Part shown: one piece after another, positions 7,789 to 16,046 of the stretch
Layout: every line of letters begins with the position of its first letter
How positions within the stretch are numbered: position 1 is the stretch's first letter
Assembly (NCBI GenBank): GCA_903927005.1
Contig: CAIYLH010000097.1
Location: 1 to 64,000 of the forward strand
DNA: 64,000 nt
Reading direction: 5' to 3'
DNA from: an uncultured Pseudomonadota bacterium
GTDB taxonomy: Bacteria; Pseudomonadota; Gammaproteobacteria; Steroidobacterales; Steroidobacteraceae
Translations under genes and position numbers: made by a program
The notes under the pieces: generated by a model
Told to the model about the DNA's origin: nothing
Databases searched by the model: none
What the model saw: the letters and a program-made list of their open reading frames with translations, nothing else

Positions 7789-8133
7789 TCAGGCCTTGCG
7801 AACGAACTCGGATTTCAGCTTCATCGCGCCGAATCCGTCGATGCGGCAATCGATGTTGTGATCCCCCTCGACCAGCCGTATGCCCTTTACCTTCGTACCG
7901 GCCTTGAGCACCGAGGATGCACCCTTCACCTTGAGGTCCTTGATGACGGTCACCGAATCGCCATCAACCAGCACGTTGCCGTTAGCATCCTTGTAGATAA
8001 CGGCATCATCGGTCGGCGTCTCGACAGTCTGCGCGGTCCATTCGTGCGCGCATTCCGGGCAAACAAACTTGCCGTCATCCGCATACGTGTAGGTCGATGT
8101 GCACTTCGGGCAAGGAGGAAGGAGGTCGGTCAT
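7789..8133 (-). CDS. yjdM: YjdM/PhnA-family zinc-ribbon protein
   Basis: The product of 114 residues is close to E. coli YjdM (formerly PhnA): an N-terminal zinc ribbon with CPKC and CPEC pairs ([18 protein letters not shown]) and the C-terminal PhnA domain ([24 protein letters not shown], then [15 protein letters not shown] and KLKSEFV). The family is widespread, and its historic link to phosphonate use is not well supported; its true role is unknown. The ORF extends 17 codons upstream, but the ATG at 8133 gives the normal family N-terminus. No phosphonate genes are nearby. Confidence 0.92.
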   Translation of the reverse strand: MTDLLPPCPKCTSTYTYADDGKFVCPECAHEWTAQTVETPTDDAVIYKDANGNVLVDGDSVTVIKDLKVKGASSVLKAGTKVKGIRLVEGDHNIDCRIDGFGAMKLKSEFVRKA

Positions 8134-8506
8134 AGAGGTCGCTCTGCATATCTCGTCCGCCCATAATAGCAGTCGGCGGCGCAAGGCATTGGTGCTCGTC
8201 GGACGGCGCGGCTGGCTGGAATTTTCGTAATTCCGTGCGTCAGCAGCGGGTATCCCCGCTGCGGCCCTGTCTGGTCTTGCCGTCAGCGCCCTAGCCGGGC
8301 CACGCAGTGCGAGTGCGGCTCAGGCGCGGCCACGCGCAGCGGTCATCGGTGAGCTCATCACCGCCAAAGTCCTGTACAACCGCCATGATCTAGTCGTGCG
8401 CCCATACCGGCCAGAACGAATGCTGAGAATGGCGCCTCAACCCGCCTGAGCACGAGGCGCAGCAGTTGCGGCGCCGCACCCACGGACACCGGCATACAAT
8501 GGCTGG
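8134..8506. other. Gene-free gap with a perfect 8-bp hairpin
   Basis: No protein is supported in this 373-bp gap between two divergent genes. GCAGCGGG-TATC-CCCGCTGC (8243-8262) is a perfect 8-bp stem with a 4-base loop. No T-run follows on either strand, so it is not a classic terminator; it may be a transcript-leader or protein-binding structure. Confidence 0.5.
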
Positions 8507-10051
8507 ATGACTGCCTCACCTGCCGGACCTGATTCGCCACTGTCTGACGACGACCTGCGCGCCTGCATCCACGTGCTGCGCCTGATCGATGCAGATCGCT
8601 CCCACCTGACACGTTTGTCGCAGGAGCAGAGGCGCGAGCTGTTAACGCTCGCCGGGCTCGTGTCCAAGCCCGACCGGTACGAACTGGTGACGATGACAAG
8701 AGCGTTCAGACGGGCCGCGCGCGCAAACGCGAAGGCCAGCGATCGCAACGCCATCGAGAAGGCAGGACTGCGAATACAACGCCGCGCAGCAGAGTATTCG
8801 CCGCTTTGGCTAGCGCCACCGCCATCCAATGCCGCAAGTGAGCGAGCGGAACTGCATAGCGCGCGAAACTGCTACGTCTGCAAGCAGCCGTTCAGCAAGG
8901 TACATCGCTACTACGACTCGATGTGCGACGCTTGCGGCGACTTCAACTATGCAAAGCGCGAGCAGACCGCGAACCTCAGTGGGCGCTACGCACTGGTCAC
9001 CGGCGCACGCGTAAAAATCGGCTTCCAGGCATCGCTGAAGCTGCTGCGGGCGGGCGCTCATGTTGTCGTCACGACACGCTTCCCGAATGACGCCGCGGAT
9101 CGCTATTCGCGCGAAGCTGACTATTCGACCTTTGCCGATCGCCTGCAGATCCACGGCCTCGACATGCGGCACACCCCGAGCGTCGAGCTGTTTGCCCGCT
9201 TTCTGGTCGAGCGCCTGCCCCGGCTGGACTACATCCTCAACAACGCCTGCCAGACGGTGCGGCGGCCAGCGGGCTTCTTCGAGCACCTGCTGGCAAGAGA
9301 AGCGAATGCTGTCGCGCTCCTGCCCGTCGCGTGGCAGGGGCCACTGGCGAGGCACGAGGAGTTGCGGCAGACCCTCGAATCCTCGCAGTTGCACGATGGC
9401 ACGGCTCTCGTCGAGACGAACCCGCCGGGTGGGTTGCGCGGTGAAGGGCTCCTGCATAGCGCCGCGCTGTCTCAGCGGCGCTACCTCGACGCAGACTTTC
9501 TAGGTGGCGAGGCGCTGTTCCCAACAGATGTCTACGACGAGGATCGGCAGCAGACTGATCTGCGCCATATCAACAGCTGGCGGCTGCGCATGCACGAGGT
9601 GGAGACACCGGAGCTGCTCGAAGTCCAGCTGGTCAACGCGATTGCGCCCTATATCCTCAACGCACGCCTCAAGCCCCTCATGCTGCGCGCGCCTGGCAGA
9701 CACAAGCACATCGTCAACGTCAGCGCGATGGAAGGTCAGTTCTATCGCACAATGAAGACCGACAAGCATCCCCACACGAACATGGCCAAGGCCGCGCTCA
9801 ACATGATGACGCGGACCAGTGCGGCGGACTACGCCAGAGACGGCATCCACATGAACGCCGTCGACACAGGCTGGGTGACTGACGAGGATCCGGCAGTGCA
9901 CGCCGCGCGTAAGGCGGAAGAAGGGTTTTCACCGCCGCTGGATATCATCGACGGCGCCGCTCGGATCGTCGATCCGATCTTCGCCGGTCAACTGACAGGC
10001 AGCCATCTCTGGGGCCAGTTTCTGAAGGACTACAAGCCAACGCCCTGGTAA
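8507..10051 (+). CDS. Large SDR-family oxidoreductase with N-terminal zinc-ribbon extension
   Basis: The 514-residue protein is about twice the size of a classical short-chain dehydrogenase. Residues 1-115 form a helical region, followed by a CxxC-x14-CxxC zinc-ribbon-like motif (C122, C125, C140, C143). The Rossmann domain starts at LSGRYALVTGARVKIGF (158-173), a variant of TGxxxGIG, followed by LNNACQT for the usual NNAG. The active-site region reads NVSAMEGQFYRTMK and then HTNMAKAALNM: at the usual YxxxKAAL position the Tyr is Thr, while a YRTMK occurs 11 residues earlier. Substrate and even activity are therefore uncertain. The gene stands alone; its stop codon lies in the loop of a hairpin. 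Confidence 0.75.
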   Translation: MTASPAGPDSPLSDDDLRACIHVLRLIDADRSHLTRLSQEQRRELLTLAGLVSKPDRYELVTMTRAFRRAARANAKASDRNAIEKAGLRIQRRAAEYSPLWLAPPPSNAASERAELHSARNCYVCKQPFSKVHRYYDSMCDACGDFNYAKREQTANLSGRYALVTGARVKIGFQASLKLLRAGAHVVVTTRFPNDAADRYSREADYSTFADRLQIHGLDMRHTPSVELFARFLVERLPRLDYILNNACQTVRRPAGFFEHLLAREANAVALLPVAWQGPLARHEELRQTLESSQLHDGTALVETNPPGGLRGEGLLHSAALSQRRYLDADFLGGEALFPTDVYDEDRQQTDLRHINSWRLRMHEVETPELLEVQLVNAIAPYILNARLKPLMLRAPGRHKHIVNVSAMEGQFYRTMKTDKHPHTNMAKAALNMMTRTSAADYARDGIHMNAVDTGWVTDEDPAVHAARKAEEGFSPPLDIIDGAARIVDPIFAGQLTGSHLWGQFLKDYKPTPW

Positions 10052-10059
10052 CGCCAGGG
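10043..10059 (+). terminator. Hairpin at the end of the SDR gene
   Basis: CCCTGG (10043-10048) and CCAGGG (10054-10059) enclose the TAA stop codon. A second stem, GGGCGCC-x9-GGCGCCC (10122-10144), follows. Neither has a strong U-tract, so termination is likely but not certain. Confidence 0.4.
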
Positions 10060-10321
10060 TCTCGGCGGCAGCGATGCCTGCCCCGACCGGTAAGCCGCCG
10101 ACGTCCGCCCCGTTCACTGAGGGGCGCCGGCAAATTTGGCGCCCGGCAGCGGACTTGGCCCGGTCGGGAACTTCAAGTTGGCCGTAAGCCGCGGATCGTG
10201 ACCGGCCAGCAAGCACCGATTCTGCCGGGAAATGGTAGGATTCGGGGGCATATACAAAACGGTGGGCTCACGCGGAAGTTGCGGGGCCACCTGCAAAAAC
10301 AAAGCATCGAAGGGGCATCAA

Positions 10322-13300
10322 ATGCAGCAGCAAGGTAAGGCGCGCGTGCGATACGCGCGCTGGTCGGTTGGCTTGGGGCTTGGGCTGGCGATCGCCATGG
10401 CGGCGCCGACTTGGGCGCAGTCAGCCGCTGCGGCACTGCGGGGAACCGCGCCGATCGGCAGCACGGTCACCGTCAAGAACATCGCGACGGGACTCGTTCG
10501 GCACACAAGTACCGCCGCGGACGGCAGCTACACTCTCGTCGGCCTGCCCTCAGGCACCTACGAAGTTGATGCCGGCCCCGGCACCCAGGCGCGCGTCACG
10601 CTGTCAGTGGCCTCGACGACGACGCTCATGCTGGCCGACTCGCTCGGCGAGTTCACTGCCAAGAACTCACGTATTGCCGGTCTCGCTGCCCCCGAGGTTC
10701 GTACGCCAGAAGTTGCGTTTATCGTCTCGCTGCATGACATCGAGACGCTGCCGCAGGTGACGCGCAACTTCCTGGAGTTCGCAGACACGGTTCCCGGCAT
10801 GCAGTTTACCGTCGACTCCAACGGCAATTCGACGCTGCGCGGCGGTGGGCAGAACTCCAGCGCATTGAACGTGTTCATCGACGGCGTCGGCCAGAAGAGC
10901 TACGTCAAGGACGGCGGCATCACCGGCCAGGTGCAGACCCAGGGCAACCCGTTCCCCCAGCTCGCGATCGGCGCCTACAAAGTCATCACCTCAAACTACA
11001 AGGCCGAGTACGACCAGGTCTCAAGCGCGGCGATTACGGCCGAGACGAAATCCGGCACGAACGAGTTCCATGGCGAAGCCTTCGTCGACTACACCGATCA
11101 AACGATGCGCGCCAAGACCTCCGCCGAAGAAATCGCGGGCATCAAGGTTCCCTCCAACAACAACGAGTACGGTTTCGCGTTTGGTGGCCCGATCATTGCC
11201 GACAAGATGCATTTCTTCGTCACCTACGAGGGCAAGCGGTTCAAGACGCCAGCCTCCATTCATCCGGGAATAGAGACAACGGGCACCGGCGCGCCAATCG
11301 GTTCAGTGCTGCCGGCAAGTGTCACCTCGCTGTTTGGCCCGATCGAGCGGCCATTCAACTCAGACTTGTATTTCGGCAAGATCGACTGGGAAATCTCTGA
11401 TTCCGACCGCATCGAAGTCAGCGCCAAGATGCGCCGCGACAACCAGGCAGCGTTCGGCTCCGGCCAGTACGCCGCCGAGCACGGCACCAATCAGCTCAAT
11501 ACCGACAATCGACTGACCGCTCGCTGGCAGCACACGACGGACCGCTGGGCCAACGAGCTGTTGCTGACGTACGAGGATGCTTTCTTCAAGTCGGTGCCGC
11601 GCATTGGCGGCAACGGCGCCATCTACGACTACTACGCCTGTCCGGGGACGCCGGGCACCTGCAGCCCCGACGCTTACCAGACCGAGTTCTTCTATGCCGG
11701 ATCGGCCGGCCCGCTCGATACGCAGGATAAGGGCCAGCGCGGCCCCGGCCTGCAGGACGACTTCACCTGGTCAAACCTGACCTGGCACGGCGACCACACC
11801 GTGAAGGTCGGTTTCAAGTACAAGGACGTCAAGCTCAAGGCGATCGATGCCGGTGGCCAGGGCCCGCAGTTCTACTACATCGTCACGGACGGCGGCGTTG
11901 AGGCGCAGCCTTACTACGCGTTCTTCGCCTACCCGACGCCGGGACAGACACCGGTCGTCTCCACCAGCGATCGTCAGTTTGGCGCCTACCTGCAGGATGA
12001 CTGGCAGGTCACCAAGCGCCTGACCGTTAACGTTGGCGTTCGTTGGGACGCCGAGTGGGTGCCGTCCTACCTGAACTACGTCACGCCGGCTTCGGTCGTC
12101 AGCGGCATGAATAGTCAGGATCCGACGGCACCGGAAGGCCAGACCTATGCGCAGACGCTGGGCCTTGGCGGCGTCGACATCAACAACTACATCAGCAACG
12201 GCCACAACCGCCACGCGCCGATGGACGAGTGGCAGCCGCGCCTAGGATTCTCGTTCGACATCAATGGCGACGAGCAGCACGTGCTGTTCGGCGGCTACGG
12301 CAGATCCTATGACCGCGATCTGTTCGACTACCTGCAGCTCGAGAACAACAAGGGCGCTCTGCCGCAATACACGGTTGCGTTCCAGTCACCGCAGTTTGGC
12401 GGCGCCTGCTATCCGGGCGTGCCTTGCTTCGCGTGGGATCCGAGCTATCTCGGCGGCGCGCAATCGCTAGGTCCGCTAGCGGCAGGTGCCGCGCCGGAGA
12501 CCGATCTGCTACCGAACAACATTAAGGTGCCGTTCTCGGATCAGTTCAGCATCGGCATCCGCAACCGCTTTGGCCAGTGGAACACAAGCGCGACACTATC
12601 GTACGTACATAGCAAGAACGGTTTCGTGTTCAGCTGGGGCAACCGTGAAATGATCGGTGGGCAGGCCGCCGCCTACAACTACGGCTACACCTCTGGCAAT
12701 GGCATCCCCGGCCTCGGCCTGATGATTCTTGGCGACAATGGCGCAGAGACGAAGACCAAGCAGCTGCTGCTGTCCGTTGAGAAGCCCTATACGCCCGAGT
12801 CTGGCTGGGGGATGTCCGCGGCGTTCACCTACTCCGACGCGACGCTTAATCGCGGCATCAGCGACCACTACTCCAGCGAGTATCCGAACATTCGGGACTA
12901 CCCGTTCATCACGTCGAACGCCGTGCCGAAGGCGCGACTGGTCATGACCGGCAGCATCAACGGCCCGTGGGGCACGGTGCTTGGCGCGAAGCTGACACTG
13001 GCAACGCCAACGCCTCTCGTCTACGACGCCAATCTCGACGTGCAGGGCGACTATTCGTGGTGGCGGCCGGTGTCGAAGACGCCGACTGGTACGCTGGGCT
13101 ACCGCGACTTCGATGTGCAGATCACCAAGAACTTCGACCTGCCCCGTGGGCAGGTGTTCTATGTCCGCGCCGATGCACTGAACCTGTTCAATTCGTTCAA
13201 CCCGGATAGCTTCAACATCGACGTCGGTGACTACAGCAGCCTCAACGGCAACAATCTCGCGCGACCGACTGCAAACCGCGGCGGCAATATCCTCGGCACG

Positions 13301-13339
13301 CCGGCGACGTTCAAGCTGTCGCTGGGTTACAAGTTCTGA
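10322..13339 (+). CDS. TonB-dependent receptor with carboxypeptidase-like regulatory domain (Oar-like)
   Basis: This outer-membrane protein of 1005 residues has a signal peptide (to about residue 32, ending PTWAQ), a CarboxypepD_reg-like beta-sandwich (about 40-105; GSYTLVGLPSGTYEVDAG), a plug domain (about 125-240; SALNVFIDGVG) and a long beta-barrel ending in LSLGYKF with the terminal aromatic typical of outer-membrane barrels. Such Oar-like receptors take up large or unusual ligands or serve in protein export; the substrate is not visible. No SusD-like partner or TonB/ExbBD lies nearby. The ORF opens 30 codons earlier, but the ATG at 10322 directly precedes the signal peptide and follows a GAAGGGG ribosome site. 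Confidence 0.88.
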   Translation: MQQQGKARVRYARWSVGLGLGLAIAMAAPTWAQSAAAALRGTAPIGSTVTVKNIATGLVRHTSTAADGSYTLVGLPSGTYEVDAGPGTQARVTLSVASTTTLMLADSLGEFTAKNSRIAGLAAPEVRTPEVAFIVSLHDIETLPQVTRNFLEFADTVPGMQFTVDSNGNSTLRGGGQNSSALNVFIDGVGQKSYVKDGGITGQVQTQGNPFPQLAIGAYKVITSNYKAEYDQVSSAAITAETKSGTNEFHGEAFVDYTDQTMRAKTSAEEIAGIKVPSNNNEYGFAFGGPIIADKMHFFVTYEGKRFKTPASIHPGIETTGTGAPIGSVLPASVTSLFGPIERPFNSDLYFGKIDWEISDSDRIEVSAKMRRDNQAAFGSGQYAAEHGTNQLNTDNRLTARWQHTTDRWANELLLTYEDAFFKSVPRIGGNGAIYDYYACPGTPGTCSPDAYQTEFFYAGSAGPLDTQDKGQRGPGLQDDFTWSNLTWHGDHTVKVGFKYKDVKLKAIDAGGQGPQFYYIVTDGGVEAQPYYAFFAYPTPGQTPVVSTSDRQFGAYLQDDWQVTKRLTVNVGVRWDAEWVPSYLNYVTPASVVSGMNSQDPTAPEGQTYAQTLGLGGVDINNYISNGHNRHAPMDEWQPRLGFSFDINGDEQHVLFGGYGRSYDRDLFDYLQLENNKGALPQYTVAFQSPQFGGACYPGVPCFAWDPSYLGGAQSLGPLAAGAAPETDLLPNNIKVPFSDQFSIGIRNRFGQWNTSATLSYVHSKNGFVFSWGNREMIGGQAAAYNYGYTSGNGIPGLGLMILGDNGAETKTKQLLLSVEKPYTPESGWGMSAAFTYSDATLNRGISDHYSSEYPNIRDYPFITSNAVPKARLVMTGSINGPWGTVLGAKLTLATPTPLVYDANLDVQGDYSWWRPVSKTPTGTLGYRDFDVQITKNFDLPRGQVFYVRADALNLFNSFNPDSFNIDVGDYSSLNGNNLARPTANRGGNILGTPATFKLSLGYKF

Positions 13340-13350
13340 GTGATAGGCGA

Positions 13351-13384
13351 AGCGCGCTGCGGACCCTCCAGTCCACAGCGCGCT
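13351..13384 (+). terminator. Hairpin downstream of the TonB-dependent receptor
   Basis: AGCGCGCTG and CAGCGCGCT pair perfectly, with an inner GGAC/GTCC stem around a 6-base loop, 12 bases after the receptor stop codon. There is no U-tract, but position and stability fit a transcript end. Confidence 0.55.
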
Positions 13385-13613
13385 CGTCACAGCGCGACTG
13401 CATTGATCTGCGCCCTGCCCGGCAAACGAGCGGCGGGCGCTGCGGTAATCACGGCAATCTCGCAGCGGGCACAGCGGCCAGTTTGTCAGCCAGGCCGAGC
13501 CTCGGCGTCATGCCGGACCCGCGCCTAGTTCCAGCACCTATTCCCAACTCGCCTGCAGAACCGAGCCACGGTCCTGGATACGCGCGCGACAAAGGGCGTC
13601 GCGGGCCGCCTTG

Positions 13614-14183
13614 TCAGGCGGCAGCCTCCGGTGCGAACGGACAGTAGCTTTCCTTTTCCACCAGTCCGAGCACGAACGATAGCTTGGCCATCCCCGAAAT
13701 GATCGCCATCGTGGTGCCGAGCTCGAGAATGTCTGCCTCACTGAAGTGACGCCGCAGGCGCGCAAATAGCGCAGGCGACAAGCGTCCTTCGATGTTGGTC
13801 AACGCCACCTCCGCTGCGTAGGCGATCACGGCTCGCTCAGCGTCAGTGAACGGGCCGCTCTCGAAGTCATCCATCGCCTCGACCTGCGCTTCGCTGATGC
13901 CAGCGGCAATCGCACCTGGCACGTTCTGCTTGTTGCACGTGCGGCAGCCATGTATCAGCGACAGCTTCAATCGCGCCAGCTGCTTGTAACGATTGTCGAC
14001 CTGTCCACCGAAAAAAACCGGGCCGTAGAACTTGTTCATGACGAAGTCGAGCATCGCTGGATGCTGCGCGAACACCTCGACAAACGTAGCGTCCCCGGTC
14101 AGGCCATTTAACGTGTCCCAGGCGAGGTGGAACTCAGCAGGCATGACATTGCGGGGGAGGCGCGTGAACGGCGTATCGGACAT
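13614..14183 (-). CDS. Carboxymuconolactone decarboxylase/AhpD-family protein
   Basis: The 189-residue product has the helical AhpD-like fold with the redox motif HGCRTCNKQNV (CxxC). In AhpD-type proteins this cysteine pair handles peroxide or thiol exchange, and related members are gamma-carboxymuconolactone decarboxylases. The acidic helix before the motif and the downstream EAMDDFESGPFTDAERAVIAYA match the family. The true substrate is unknown. The ORF extends upstream to 14297, but the ATG at 14183 follows AGGAGCCAGGAA and gives a normal N-terminus. It is divergent from the hydroxyacid dehydrogenase gene at 14343. Confidence 0.82.
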   Translation of the reverse strand: MSDTPFTRLPRNVMPAEFHLAWDTLNGLTGDATFVEVFAQHPAMLDFVMNKFYGPVFFGGQVDNRYKQLARLKLSLIHGCRTCNKQNVPGAIAAGISEAQVEAMDDFESGPFTDAERAVIAYAAEVALTNIEGRLSPALFARLRRHFSEADILELGTTMAIISGMAKLSFVLGLVEKESYCPFAPEAAA

Positions 14184-14342
14184 TTCCTGGCTCCTGACGA
14201 CAGAGGGACTGGGCGAGTTGAGCATGGAACCCCGCTGGAAGTCCAAGGCAGCTGTGCCCTTGTCCCGCCTTCGGGTAGCAGGTAGTTTCCTCGCCATGAT
14301 GCACGCCTCACGCTCCTTGCACGCGCCCGGGACCTGCCGCTA

Positions 14343-15299
14343 ATGCGCGCCGTCTTTCTTGACTTCGCGACCGTCAGCACCGGTGGCGATCTGGACGCAA
14401 CCGGCCTGCTGCAGGCACTGCCGGCGCTTCAGGTCTACGCCACGACGACAGACGCACTTGTCGACGAACGCATTCGTGGCGCAGAGGTGGTGCTCATCAA
14501 CAAGGCCGAGATCAGCCGCGCACGCATCGAGGCCAATCCACAGCTCCGGCTGATCGCACTGACCGCGACCGGCACAAACAACGTCGACCTGGAGGCGGCG
14601 CGCGAGCGCGGCGTCGCTGTCTGCAACATCCGCGACTACTGCACGCCGTCTGTCGTGCAGCACGTCTGGGCGGTATTGCTGGCCCTGACCCACCACGTGC
14701 GGGAATACGATCGGGCGCTCAAGGCCGGCGCCTGGGAGCGCGAAAACCAGTTCACGATGCTGCACTACCCGGTGCGCGAGCTGGCTGGCCGCACCCTCGG
14801 CGTGGTCGGTTGGGGCAATCTCGGCCGCGGGGTTGCCAGGGTCGCGGAGGCATTTGGCATGCGCGTGCTGATCGCCAACCGCGCCGGCGCGGAGCCGCAA
14901 GACGGCCGCGTGCCGCTCGCCGAGCTGCTACCGCAAGTCGACGTGCTGACGCTGCACTGCCCCATCACGCCGGCGACGCGGCATCTGATTGGGGCGGCCG
15001 AACTGGCACTGATGAAACAGGATGCCGTGCTGATCAATACCGCGCGCGGCGCCCTGGTGGACGCCACCGCACTTGCCGCGGCGTTGCGCGCCGGCACCCT
15101 CGGCGGCGCGGCGATAGACGTGCTGGACGGGGAGCCGCCGGCGCCCGGCCACCCGTTGCTCGCGCCAGACCTGCAACGGCTGATCGTCACGCCGCACACG
15201 GCCTGGGCAGCGCTGGAGTCCCGTCAGCGGGCGCTGGATGAGCTCGCGGCCAATATCCGCGACTTTCTCGCCGGCGGCCGTCGCGGTCGGGTCGTCTAA
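14343..15299 (+). CDS. D-2-hydroxyacid dehydrogenase (hydroxypyruvate/glycerate type)
   Basis: At 318 residues this is a standard NAD(P)-dependent D-2-hydroxyacid dehydrogenase. The nucleotide fold is marked by GVVGWGNLGRG. The catalytic residues are the Arg of NTARGALVD, the Glu of DVLDGEPP and the His of VTPHTAW. The substrate-side TGTNNVDLEAA and VQHVWAVLLAL segments resemble hydroxypyruvate reductase/glycerate dehydrogenase, so interconversion of hydroxypyruvate and D-glycerate is the best guess; glyoxylate or another 2-keto acid is possible. It is followed by a separate promoter for the efflux operon. Confidence 0.9.
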   Translation: MRAVFLDFATVSTGGDLDATGLLQALPALQVYATTTDALVDERIRGAEVVLINKAEISRARIEANPQLRLIALTATGTNNVDLEAARERGVAVCNIRDYCTPSVVQHVWAVLLALTHHVREYDRALKAGAWERENQFTMLHYPVRELAGRTLGVVGWGNLGRGVARVAEAFGMRVLIANRAGAEPQDGRVPLAELLPQVDVLTLHCPITPATRHLIGAAELALMKQDAVLINTARGALVDATALAAALRAGTLGGAAIDVLDGEPPAPGHPLLAPDLQRLIVTPHTAWAALESRQRALDELAANIRDFLAGGRRGRVV

Positions 15300-15325
15300 G
15301 TCCCTCGATTTGACGCTCTGTCATC

Positions 15326-15362
15326 AATTGACATAGTGTCAATTCTGAATTAGACTAACGGG
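15326..15362 (+). promoter_or_regulatory. Promoter with overlapping TetR-type operator
   Basis: AATTGACA-TAG-TGTCAATT (15326-15344) is a perfect 8-bp-arm palindrome. It contains a consensus -35, TTGACA (15328-15333), followed after exactly 17 bases by TAGACT (15351-15356) as -10. The predicted transcription start falls at or next to the ATG of the tetR gene at 15363, so the message would be leaderless or nearly so. A repressor on this palindrome would cover the -35, the normal arrangement for TetR autoregulation. Confidence 0.75.
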
Positions 15363-16010
15363 ATGTCGTACATCGCCGAGCGTCGGGTCGAGGAGAAGGA
15401 GCGCCGCCGCGGCGAGATCCTAGATTCGGCTGTGCGCCTGTACGCCGAGAAAGGCTGGGATGCCGTGACCATGGATCAGGTTGCGCGCAGCGCGCGGCTG
15501 TCCCGGGCCCTGCTGTACGTTTACTTCCGCGACAAGGAAGAGCTGCTGTACGGCATCGGCGCGGTCGCACTCTCGGTGCTGCGCGAGCACTGCCTGGCTG
15601 CCGTTGCGCGCAGCGGCAGCGGGCTCGAACAGGTCGAGGCTATCGGCCGGGCCTACATGGCCTACGCGCAAGAGTATCCCCACTATTTCGACGTCTGCGC
15701 CCGCTTCCAGGCGCATTCCGTGTCACCCGATCCGGGCTCCAATGAAGGGGCGTGCGCCGCCGCCGGCGACGAGGCCCTCGGCGTGGTCGTCACCGCGATC
15801 CGTGCTGGCCTTGCCGATGGCAGCATCCGGCAGGGCCTCGGCGATCCCATGCTATTGGCGGTCTCGCTGTGGGCATTTACCCACGGGATCATCCAGTTGG
15901 CGATGACCAAGGCCCGTGACCTCGAGCACCTGCAGATCGCCGTACCGACATTTACCGAATACGCCTTTGGCCTGCTGACGTCGCTGACCGCCGCCCCGAA
16001 GACGGCCTGA
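15363..16010 (+). CDS. TetR/AcrR-family repressor of the adjacent RND efflux operon
   Basis: The 215-residue protein has the N-terminal TetR helix-turn-helix (about 18-62; AVRLYAEKGWDAVTMDQVARSARLSRALLYVYF) and a helical ligand-binding C-terminal domain. It is the first gene of a unit with TolC-, MFP- and RND-type genes, and matching palindromes lie at its own promoter and at the start of the next gene. It is therefore most likely the local repressor, released by a substrate of the pump. The inducer is unknown. No ribosome site precedes the ATG, in keeping with a leaderless transcript. Confidence 0.9.
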   Translation: MSYIAERRVEEKERRRGEILDSAVRLYAEKGWDAVTMDQVARSARLSRALLYVYFRDKEELLYGIGAVALSVLREHCLAAVARSGSGLEQVEAIGRAYMAYAQEYPHYFDVCARFQAHSVSPDPGSNEGACAAAGDEALGVVVTAIRAGLADGSIRQGLGDPMLLAVSLWAFTHGIIQLAMTKARDLEHLQIAVPTFTEYAFGLLTSLTAAPKTA

Positions 16011-16028
16011 GCCTTTATTTTGGCCCGG

Positions 16029-16046
16029 AATTGACACATGTCCAAT
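16029..16046 (+). promoter_or_regulatory. Second TetR operator-like site over the outer-membrane-factor start
   Basis: AATTGACA-CA-TGTCCAAT repeats the left half-site of the upstream operator exactly and the right half with one extra C. It also contains TTGACA. The ATG of the TolC-like gene (16038) lies inside it. No good -10 follows at 17 bases, so it may act as a roadblock or secondary operator rather than as a promoter. Confidence 0.55.
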
